64,000 nucleotides of DNA from Limnephilus marmoratus (Eukaryota > Arthropoda > Insecta > Trichoptera > Limnephilidae). Within the stretch, counting starts at the first letter, position 1, and every line of letters begins with the position of its first letter. Position numbers and translations under genes: made by a program. Under the pieces are notes generated by a model. It ran no database searches. It saw only the letters and a list, made by a program, of their open reading frames with translations, and was not told the DNA's origin. Positions 22,651-30,703 of the stretch are shown piece by piece. Location of the stretch: positions 51,497,058 to 51,561,057 of the forward strand of contig OU862919.1 of NCBI GenBank assembly GCA_917880885.1, written 5' to 3'.

Positions 22651-22795
22651 TTAACCCTAGAAAGATAATCTTATTTTTACCTACCTTAAAGATAATAATC
22701 ATACGTCATAGAGACGTATGATTAAGAGTGTGTATTTGACTAACTATCATACTTACACAGTTTAAAGGTCGTTGAATAAATTACTTTAGGGTTTT
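22651..22795. mobile_element. Short piggyBac-type MITE
   Basis: The left end TTAACCCTAGAAAGATAATC is TTAA plus the 13-bp terminal repeat CCCTAGAAAGATA known from the piggyBac family. The right end (ACTTTAGGGTTTT, 22783-22795) is a degenerate inverse. In the centre a perfect 12-bp hairpin (TAATCATACGTC/GACGTATGATTA, 22696-22724) may represent the fused subterminal repeats. It has no coding sequence. The right boundary is less certain than the left. Confidence 0.65.
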
Positions 22796-22998
22796 GTACT
22801 TCAAATAAAAAACCAAAAAAATAATAAAAAATGCTTTGTTATTAAAAATAAGAAAATTCTATAAACCTCTTACAAATCAACAACAAAATATTAAGTGTTT
22901 TTTAAATGACAAATAATGTTTAATTTTATGTCCAAATGGTATTATTTTTTTATTAAAGTTTAATTGTTAATCTATCATTTTGCTAAATCATTTGCTCA

Positions 22999-23287
22999 GG
23001 AGTCGTCCATTAATCTCGTGACGTTTTTTAGCAACTTTTTAACCCCCTCCCCCCCCCCAAGGTGATACGTGGTGAGATTTTAGACTACCCCCCCCCCAAA
23101 CCCAAAATCACGTGTATTTTTTTAGTACAAAGTATATTGAAATTTTCAGAATATAATCGTGCGTTCAACGAAAAATAAATACACGTGATATCTCATTATA
23201 TCACCCCCCTCCCTCCTTGTGATATTTCGTGATTTTTCCGAACCCCCCCCCCCCTTTTCTTGCCTCACGTGATTAATGGACGACCCC
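22999..23287. mobile_element. MITE with ~24-bp inverted repeats and poly-C tracts
   Basis: Ends are GGAGTCGTCCATTAATCTCG and the inverted CACGTGATTAATGGACGACC. C runs lie near both ends (23046-23060, 23090-23098, 23245-23256) and GTGATA..CGTGA blocks occur in both halves. The terminus design resembles the MITE at 2904-3334. Confidence 0.75.
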
Positions 23288-23310
23288 TTAAAGCTTTTTC
23301 GTGAGTGGCG

Positions 23311-24741
23311 CGCGTATAATTATTTTAGGGAAAAAGGCTTTTTACAAGTTATGGTTTTAAATATTAAGATAAATTAATTGTTTGCGCCCGTACATAAGCT
23401 ATATGAATATGAATTAATCAATTTTGTCCATAAACAAACTCAAATACACAGAGAAAGGCTAACAAATACCACATTAATTTATAAATTCATTATGCCTCAG
23501 ATAGACGCATACATTATCCCAGAACAGCATGGTTTCAGGAAAGGAAGATCCACTGAAACCAATCTGATGGTTTTCACCGACTATGTTGCTAGGTCCCTAG
23601 ACAGTGGATACCAAGTAGACTGTTCGTATCACGACTTCTCCAAAGCCTTTGATACTGTGAATCATGATATCTTACTCATAAAACTTGCCCAGATAGGTTT
23701 TTCCCTTCGGATGTTAAAGTTTTTTATAAGTTACCCCAGGAACAGAAAGCAATTTGTCACCCACGGAATCTTCCAATCTGCTGAGTTTCTTGTTTTTTCA
23801 GGGGTTCCCCAAGGATCGATCTTAGGGCCTCTTTTCTTTTCTATTTTCATTAATGACATTGCTGGAGTCATTCGTTTTTCTCGCTTTCTGTTGTTCGCTG
23901 ATGATCTAAAATTATTTCTTCTAATAAGAAATATTGAGGACTGCCTGCGCCTTCAAGCTGATGTTGATAACATTTCAGAATGGAGTCAACAAAACCAGCT
24001 TCATTTCAATGTCTCGAAATGCGTTGTTCTGACTTTTACCAGAGCATTTAGTCTCACCTACCACAGGTATACTATGCTCGGTCATAATCTCAACCGAGTT
24101 TCGAATATAAAGGATCTTGGGATTATGTATGAAAATAAGCTGACATTTCGTCCTCATATCGAAGGGGTTTGCCAGTCGGCCTTAAAAATGTTAGGGTTTG
24201 TTCTCCGAACCATCAGAGCTTTTCGGGATACCCGTGCTCTGAGGATTTTATACTTCTCCCTGGTCCGCAGTAGGCTGGAGAGTGGTTCGCTAATCTGGAA
24301 TCCTCATGAGGTAGGATGCTCCCTCATGTTGGAGAGGATTCAAAAAAAGTTTCTAAGAAGAGTAAAAAAAAAAAAAAAAAACATTTGACGAGATCTTCCA
24401 CCACTGCCTGAAAAATTTTTTTTTGAAATTGATTTATTTCTTGATGTCTCTTTTTTATATATAAATATTTGTAAAAAAAATTCTTTTTTTGTATACTATT
24501 TATATGTATAACGTAATTTCTTACATGTATTAAAACTAAATTTGTAATGTGTAATAAATTAATAAAAACATATTATATTATTATTATATTATATATATAT
24601 TATATTGTATTTGTTAACTTTTCTTGGAAGATATGAGTTTATTTATGGATAAAACTGTTTATTCAAGTTACGTACGGTCGCAAACAAATAATTTATCTTT
24701 TTTTCCAATAGCGTTTTTCCCTAAAATAATTAAACTTACGC
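23311..24741. mobile_element. Fold-back element (~150-bp arms) carrying a LINE fragment between its arms
   Basis: The left arm (23311-23470) and right arm (24606-24741) are inverted copies. Shared blocks are TAATTATTTTAGGGAAAAA, AGATAAATTA.TTGTTTGCG, CCGTAC.TAA, TCCATAAA.AAACTCA and AACAAATAC, in strict mirror order. Between them lies a LINE piece of about 1.1 kb with an RT frame and an AT-rich 3' end. The simplest reading is a 5'-truncated LINE inserted in the loop of an older palindromic element. Capture of the RT by the fold-back element is the alternative. Confidence 0.65.
23378..24388 (+). CDS. Partial LINE reverse transcriptase (jockey/CR1-like), 336 codons
   Basis: The open frame contains RT blocks in order: EQHGFRKGRSTETNL near residue 49, then FSKAFDTVNHDIL near 88 (finger/palm with the first catalytic Asp), GVPQGSILGPLFFSIFINDI near 141, and FADDLKLFL near 172 (the FADD catalytic site). 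Thumb motifs follow: NVSKC, IKDLGI and LYFSLVRSRLE..SLIWNPH. It ends in a run of AAA codons at 24364-24382, then a stop. The endonuclease and N-terminal half are missing and the C-terminus is cut short, so it is not a functional LINE, but the RT core is free of stops and probably fairly young. The first ~33 codons derive from the fold-back arm, not the LINE. The frame opens at TTG with no reason to call that a start. Confidence 0.85.
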   Translation: MFAPVHKLYEYELINFVHKQTQIHRERLTNTTLIYKFIMPQIDAYIIPEQHGFRKGRSTETNLMVFTDYVARSLDSGYQVDCSYHDFSKAFDTVNHDILLIKLAQIGFSLRMLKFFISYPRNRKQFVTHGIFQSAEFLVFSGVPQGSILGPLFFSIFINDIAGVIRFSRFLLFADDLKLFLLIRNIEDCLRLQADVDNISEWSQQNQLHFNVSKCVVLTFTRAFSLTYHRYTMLGHNLNRVSNIKDLGIMYENKLTFRPHIEGVCQSALKMLGFVLRTIRAFRDTRALRILYFSLVRSRLESGSLIWNPHEVGCSLMLERIQKKFLRRVKKKKKNI

Positions 24742-24834
24742 GATCTATCAAAGAGTAGATTATGAATTATTTTAAGTATCGTAATATACTATATAATTTT
24801 CATAGGAACGTTTTTGTGTTATATAACCCACACG

Positions 24835-24985
24835 GTAGGCCCCGACGCATTCCTCTTTAGGGAAATGCAATGGTTTGTCATTTAAGGGATGTTATGTAAA
24901 GGTCCTTCTTAGGTGATAGAATGCGTTACCTAATCTGGGTCAGGACCACGTTGTAGGAAGGAGGAAACACAGAAACTAACAAATA
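24835..24985 (-). mobile_element. Very degenerate LINE-B 3' fragment
   Basis: The order GGCCCCGACG..GGAAATGC..GTCATTTAAGGGATG..GGTCCTTCTTAGG..CCACGTTGTAGGAAGGAGG follows the LINE-B tail read in reverse (compare 35685-35815). The hairpin and coding sequence are badly eroded. Confidence 0.45.
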
Positions 24986-25200
24986 CTTACAAAAAGTCTT
25001 ACAAAAATCAGGTATTTAATTTTCTGTATTGGAATCAAACAAATTTTCTTGTATAGATTTTTTTTATTGTAGGTAGTAGAATTTATTTTGGAGCATTATC
25101 TCTTGAGTATTATACATTCAAAATTCATAAGTGACATCTTTTCATTTTGGAAGGGAGCAAATACGTTCCCGATGAAACCACAAGTTTGATAGATCAGTGA

Positions 25201-25395
25201 GATGGTTGTCGTGAGCTGTCAGAATTTCGCAACCCAATCTACAAGAATGGTAAAAATGCTAATAATCATGACAATCTGACAAATACTAATATTCGTGACA
25301 ACCTTGCAATTGCAAATAATTATGACAATCTAGCAAATAATGCTAATAATTATGACAATCCCGCAAATGCTAGTAATTATGACGGTTTCTCCTAA
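25201..25395 (+). repeat. 27-bp tandem repeat in an open frame (NNYDNLANA)
   Basis: Units start at 25261, 25288, 25315, 25345 and 25372, spaced 27, 27, 30 and 27 bp, and encode variants of N-N-Y-D-N-L-A-N-A. The frame is open from just after a TGA (25198-25200) to TAA (25393-25395) and has no ATG. All unit spacings are multiples of three, including the one longer unit, which suggests past selection on the frame or a coding origin. The protein is not recognised. Confidence 0.6.
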
Positions 25396-25586
25396 CATTT
25401 GGAACTGCATTGTGCTTTGTCTTATTTTTAACAAATAATTGAATAGGTATTTAAACACTCACAGCACCTCAGCAGTCCATGTATAAAATTACCATGCGTG
25501 CAATAAATACTAAACTTAGTTATATTTATGTATAAATTGCAGACAGAAAAAGACGTTTAAATTTTCAGAAAGTCTAAACTTATCAA

Positions 25587-25930
25587 TTTGGGAGGTGGGA
25601 ATGGGTACCGCCGCCCCGGGAACCTTTATTGGATAACCAACACCTCTGCCATAGGTCACCCCAAGTGGTTCACTACGTTAGGCGATTTAGCAGGGGTGCC
25701 CGGGTTCATGGGGTGAGGTTTGTCTAGGTCTTGGAGGCGGATGACCAAGACACACTGAACCCCAGATTCCTACGCACTCCTTAAACCCTTTTCCTTCCCA
25801 GAACTCTCCTTTCCTTCCTTTCCTTAAAAAAAACCCTCCACACAGCATCCCCAAAGATGACATAGGCCCTGAGGGAAATTATTTTCCTGAGGGCCTCCTG
25901 TGTGGAGCTCATGTAAAAAAAAAAAAAAAC
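25587..25930 (+). mobile_element. SINE-A, near full-length reference copy
   Basis: It starts TTTGGGAGGTGGGAATGGGT then ACCGCCGCCCCGGGAACC. The middle is CCCGGGTTCATGGGGTGAGG..GGAGGCGGATGACCAAGACA, followed by a CT-rich segment. The tail is CCTCCACACAGCATCCCC..GGCCCTGAGGG..CCTGAGGGCCTCCTGTGTGG and it ends ATGT plus A's. The tail from CCTCCACACAG onward is the LINE-B 3' end. No clear tRNA head or pol III boxes are visible, so its promoter is unknown. Confidence 0.8.
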
Positions 25931-28419
25931 CTTTTGAGAGTTTTTGCAGCTTTTGAAACTAATTATAATATTGCTTTATTGTTAAGATTCTATCGATATT
26001 ATTTTGCAAGGTGGAAGAAAATATTTGTTAAGATGTTGGTAGAAAGATTCGTGACAGACCTAGATTAGGTTAATGATATCAAGGTAAAAATCGTATTGTA
26101 GCATTTGTAGTAAAATCAAGATTCGTATAAATGTTGATACTTCGCGCACGTGTACAAATGTAAACAATAGAGTTAATTCTGTTATAATGTTTGATACTTC
26201 TTTCAGATATGAAGATATTTGGTTTGCGTGATATTTATATCATGTTGCCAAATCATGACAACTCATGAACACCGTGAGCCTTCGGGCATTAACGTAGAAG
26301 TACCTCATTTAGTTCCTGTTTCTTCATCTTTGTTATGAAAAGCATTAGCTGATGAGTTTTGTTGAGCCAATTTTATTACATATTATTAATTAACGTTATT
26401 ATTATTGTTTTTCTATTAAATGTACCTTTGGAAGTTGCAGGTAAACCCAGTATTAACAATATTAGATTAGTACATGCTTATTAAACAAAGAGATTGTACC
26501 TCCGTGATACAATCAAAATAATTGTTTTCATTCTAGTTTTTACTGTGAACTCGTCTAGAGCCGACACACTATAATGGTAATTAGTGTTTGAAAACAAAAA
26601 CTTATGCATCATTAGGATAATGATGCTCTCCGAGGTAGGTGCCTCCACTCTGCATCCAAACAATAAAACATCAGTACCTACTTACTTAAACTATAATCAT
26701 TTATGAGGCTGCTATATTTATAATCAACGTAATATTACGTTCGGGCCTTCTAAGAAATATCAACACTGGTTTTTAATAAGCTTAGTAATACGAATTGCTC
26801 CAGAACTCCGGACACTTCGGAAGTTTTTTTAAAATAAACGTCGTGGTATTGAACGCATTTATTATTATCGTAACGATCCACTTTTACGGTACCATGGCGG
26901 TATAAAAAGGCAATAAACATATGTTCCTAATCGCTATAATGCTGCAGCTCTTTCTTACATATTAAATAATGGTGAGACGAAAGATGAGACACACAAACTA
27001 CGTGTTACTGTTTCCCCCAATTGACTACTTTTCCTTTGGATGAAACAGATATATCTTATTACGGCTCAGCCACCACGTCGGGAATAGGGTTTCACTTTCT
27101 TTATACAATTGAAGGATGATAATTATTGTATATTTCTTTGCAGGAGGGGGGGGGGTTGAGTTTTTGGAATTCACTCACAATTCAATATTATCCTTGTAAC
27201 TATATTCCATACTTTAAAATTATCGTCACAGCCAGTAGTATTGTAGGGGTCTACGGAGACGTCACAGTGCGTGAAAGAGATGCAAGAAAATTAATACTTT
27301 TTTGGAGGAAACAGTCCTACTTACATTGTGTATCTCATCTTTTGAAGAAGCTGCAGTGTTATTGTGATAAGACGCGTTGCTCGTCAAACACAGGATTCCA
27401 ACTTGGAGAAATTCAGAGTCACTTGCAAAGTGTTTAGTAGAAGAAGCAGCGCTGGAGTGACCAAGTATCGGTGTACTTGGAGCCTTGTCCACCATGGAAA
27501 TTGGAGTAAGGGTCACGATCCTCAGCATTGAGAAACTGACTAGAGACGAAGAAGTTCAACCGATATTTTATTGTTACTATTTAAAAGTAAAAAAAACTGG
27601 CAGTTAAAAAATCGCTCCGTTTTTTCTGCTAGGCCCTGAGGACGGCTTTTGGTTCGGCTTTCGCCCAGTGTTGGTGACCATTTTATAAATACAATAGGAA
27701 CTGTTTTTATAAATAGCCGGTTTCTTGGATCCAATGGCAGCTAGTCATTGGGAAAAAGTAACCGCGACAGGCAATGACGTCATATATAATGTACGCGTGG
27801 TAGAAATCACAACGTGGTATTATTATTCACATCTTCCAGTTACAATAATAATCATACCATATCATTCACCTCCCCATACCTGGAGAGTTCGACGAAAGTA
27901 CGATTCCAATAGTACTTTCGCCTTCCAGCCGACGCTCCTCACGCTAGCTGTTAACGTAAGTGACGCCATCTTTTGGCATTGATTTAATTCGGTTCTATTA
28001 CAAAATTAGATTTCTAACAAACTCTATGTCTTCGAAACTAAGTTCATAAATTTCAACCGTGCAGTCGCTAGGCTATTAATACTGTCAGATATCAAAACTA
28101 TTTGCGTTTACCGAAACTGTCGTCATTTTAACAAGACACATGAATGTGAACAATGTGCTTTCAAATTGATTATAATTGTAAAGGTGTAATTGTGTGAAAT
28201 CGCCCGTTTACGGAAAACGTGAACAAATCCACTAATGCTGGGATTAAACTCATTACCAAACACAGTTTAAACTAATTTGATTATTACGTTGAAAACGTTA
28301 TACCCGTTATTTATGGCCGGTTGATGATTTCATGGAACGTTCGCCGAATATTTTGCTATTTACGGGCCGATTATTGCTCTGGTCACACCGATAGTGAGAG
28401 TTATCCCATGATATGCATA
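25931..28419. other. No supported gene
   Basis: Several frames of 60-103 codons occur, including overlapping ones on both strands at 27126-27528, but none shows a domain or biased codon pattern that I can recognise. An eleven-G run lies at 27144-27154. Bases 27720-27965 are less AT-rich. Confidence 0.4.
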
Positions 28420-28776
28420 ATTTGGTACTGTGACGCTTTAATCCGACTAAACATGTTTAAATTTGGTAAGTCATTAGTCGATAGAATTCTTATTATCATT
28501 ATATAAGAATTGAAAGAATTCTTATTATCATAATATAAGAATTCAAAGAATTCTTATTATCATAATATAAGAATTGAAAGACTTCTTAATATATTAATAT
28601 AAGAATTGACAGAATTCTTATTATCATAATATAAGAATTGAAAGAATTCTTAATATCTTAATATAAGAATTGAAAGAATTCTTAATATCTTAATATAAGA
28701 ATTCTTATTATCATAATATAAGAATTGAAAGAATTATTATTAACGTAACATAAGAATTGAAAAATAAAATCATATA
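28420..28776. repeat. Leader plus array of ~8 palindromic 32-bp satellite units
   Basis: A leader (ACTGTGACGCTTTAATCCGA.. to ..AAGTCATTAGTCGATAGAATTC) is followed by 32-bp units of the form AGAATTCTTATTATCATAAT then ATAAGAATTGAA. Each unit is itself nearly palindromic and often contains GAATTC. The array ends AAGAATTGAAAAATAAAAT. The same leader-array-end module recurs at 30005-30260, and a fragment at 29318-29390. It is truncated by a SINE-A insertion at 28777. Confidence 0.8.
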
Positions 28777-28993
28777 CCGGGTTCATGGGGTGAGGCTTGC
28801 CTAGGTCTTGGAGGCGGATGACCAGGACACGCTGAACCCCAGACTTCTACCCACCCCTTAAATCCTTTTCCTTCCCAGAACTCCTCCTTCCTTTCCTTAA
28901 AAAAACCCTGCACACAGCATCACCAAAGATGACATAGGCCCTGAGGGAAATTGTTTTCCTCAGGGCCTCCTGTGTGGAGCTCATGTAAAAAAA
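28777..28993 (+). mobile_element. SINE-A, 5'-truncated copy
   Basis: Begins inside the element at CCGGGTTCATGGGGTGAGGC and ends with the full hairpin tail (GGCCCTGAGG..CCTCAGGGCC) and ATGT plus A's. It is inserted in the satellite module. Confidence 0.8.
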
Positions 28994-29015
28994 TATATAT
29001 TTATATATACATACA

Positions 29016-29310
29016 TAATTTCTATATATTAATCCGATTAAAAGTGGAAGATACTTTCAGTATCGCCCTGGTGTAAGACCACCATTCAGAATAGTACGTT
29101 GCTTGAAATGGCTCTAGCCGTGTTTGGTGACCTGATCTGAATAGCCAGGTACTTCCCCACCTTCCTCTTCCCCATCTCCTTCCCCTCCCCACTACCTTCA
29201 TCCTCATAACATACCCCAGTTGGGGATGACATAGTCTCACTGGATCCAGACGGGAGCATTTGGTGACTCTTGTGCGGTATTCATATAAAAAAATAAATAA
29301 AAACCTATTT
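29016..29310 (+). mobile_element. SINE-C, 5'-truncated copy
   Basis: It runs from AAGTGGAAGATACTTTCAGT through TCGCCCTGGTGTAAGACCAC, GAAATGGCTCTAGCC, a C/T-rich segment, GATGACATAGTCTCACTGG and GACTCTTGTGCGGTATTCAT to an A-rich tail (AAAAAAATAAATAAAAA). This copy gives the sense orientation of SINE-C because the A-rich end marks its 3' side. Part of a 138-codon minus-strand frame overlaps it and is a shadow. Confidence 0.75.
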
Positions 29311-29317
29311 AAAATTG

Positions 29318-29390
29318 GGTTGTCAGTAATTGAAATAAATCTTATTGTCATAATATAAGACTTGAAAAATAAAATGATATTCTCGTAGGT
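29318..29390. repeat. Satellite module fragment
   Basis: TAAATCTTATTGTCATAATATAAGACTTG followed by AAAAATAAAATGATAT matches the unit and the end piece of the modules at 28420 and 30005. It is the remnant of the array left between two SINE insertions. Confidence 0.65.
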
Positions 29391-29439
29391 ACTTAATTTG
29401 GTATTTCTGTAGAAAGCGGTCACTTTGTGATTTGCCATA

Positions 29440-29894
29440 TTTTTTTACACTAGCTTTACACAGGTGAGGCCCTAAGGAAAATAATTACACTCAGGGCCTA
29501 TTTCATCTTTGGGGATGCTGTGTGGAGGGTCTTTTTAGGGGAAGGAAGGAAAGGGAGTTCTAGGAAGGAAAAAGTATGAGGGGAGGGTGAAAATCTGTGG
29601 ATCAGTATGTCCAGGAGTGACGGACGAATGAATCCATCCTTTCCATGATGATGCATGTCAATGTTCCGAGAGAGTCCTCCTGGATTCCCTGACCAGTCTC
29701 TCCCGATCCGTCCTGCCACGTTGTTGGTGAGCAGATACATTTGTCGTTAAGATCCGGACAAACCTGATCCCATGGACCCGGGCACCCCTGCTAAGTCACC
29801 AAACGCAGATAACCACTTGAAGTGACCTATGGCAGAGGTGTTGGTTATTCAATAAATGGTTCCCGGTACAGGGTACCCATTTCTGTCTCCCAAA
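29440..29894 (-). mobile_element. SINE-A, long minus-strand copy
   Basis: The A-tail (as T's at 29441) and the hairpin GAGGCCCTAAGG..CTCAGGGCC lie at the left. The right end is GGTTCCCGG..GGGTACCCATTTCTGTCTCCCAAA, the inverse of the SINE-A start. It includes both the GACGGACGAATGAATCCATC block and the GATCCCATGGACCCGGGCAC block, so it is longer than the 25.6-kb copy. Confidence 0.75.
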
Positions 29895-29940
29895 TTTAAT
29901 GAAATAAAATAATTACTTTGTTCATAACCCCGATTTTTTT

Positions 29941-29990
29941 TTTAATACCGACCGGTTTCACTTAACACAAGCATCATCAGGGTATAAAAT
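29941..29990 (-). ncRNA. Hammerhead-like motif, minus strand, with canonical GUC site
   Basis: On the minus strand: ATACC (helix I), CTGATGA (29980-29974), a short CTT/AAG helix II with a GTGTT loop, GAAAC (29959-29955), then CGGTC and GGTAT. ACCGGT forms a minimal helix III leaving C in the cleavage position (GUC), and GGTAT pairs perfectly with ATACC as helix I. Helix II is weak and has unpaired bases beside the core. This is the best match to a cleavable hammerhead in the window. It sits next to the satellite modules starting at 30005. Confidence 0.6.
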
Positions 29991-30004
29991 TAAACAATAC
30001 GTAA

Positions 30005-30260
30005 TTTCGCACTGTGACACTTTAATCCGACCAAACATGCTTAAATTTACCGAGTCCTTAGTTGAAGGAATTCTTTTTATCATTAATATTATAAGAATTG
30101 AAAAATAAAATGATTAACATTATTTAGTACTGTGATACTCTAATCCGACTAAACATGCATAAACTTAGTAAGTCATTATTTGAAAGAATTCTTATTATCA
30201 TAATATTAGAATTGAAAGAATTCTTCGTATCATAAAATAAGAATAAACATTCGTTGGAGT
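30005..30260. repeat. Two further satellite modules in tandem
   Basis: The leader CACTGTGACACTTTAATCCG recurs at 30010 and, as TACTGTGATACTCTAATCCG, near 30126. Each is followed by AACATGC..AAA.TTA..GAGTC or AAGTC, one or two GAATTC-containing palindromic units, and the first by AAGAATTGAAAAATAAAATG. They are shorter versions of the 28420-28776 module, so array length varies between modules. Confidence 0.75.
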
Positions 30261-30360
30261 TTATTGATTCCATCAAGTCTAGTTGAGAGAGTATTCCAAA
30301 AAAAGTATTAATTGCAATCACAGGTAAATTTAAAAATAGTTAGTAATGTTAAAAAATTAA

Positions 30361-30703
30361 AGAAGATAATAGATACTCGAAAATCTTAAGGAAACGTGAA
30401 ACAGAAAAAGACACATAAAATAAAATATAGTAACGGTCGCGACTAAGGATCGAGCTGCTCTAACCACCGAGCTACTGCGACCTGATTATTTCACGCCATT
30501 TTTATCGATCTGATATCTTATACTAATATTCAATGAAATACTTTCCATAAACATGGCGGAAAATATTCAGATTTGAATAGTTTTGTGGTTGGAGCGTTGT
30601 CCTGCTAAGAAAGAGACTCTGGGTCGGTCCTGTTACATTTTATATTTATTTCCGTGTCTGCTTCAAGTTTCGTATTAGACTTTTTAGTATTATCCCTTCT
30701 TCA
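30361..30703. mobile_element. tRNA-derived SINE (SINE-T) as an inverted dimer
   Basis: The left half (30361-30483) reads on the minus strand: GGTCGCAGTAGCTCGGTGGT (A-box-like head), a shortened T-arm region, then the tail TTTTTCTGTTTCACGTTTCC..ATTATCTTCT. The right half (30576-30703) reads plus: TGTGGTTGGAGCG..GACTCTGGGTCGGTCC, then TGTTACATTTTATATTTATT and a tail ending ATTATCCCTTCT. The two halves are head to head and the spacer is also partly complementary. Three other loci have the same arrangement. Confidence 0.65.
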
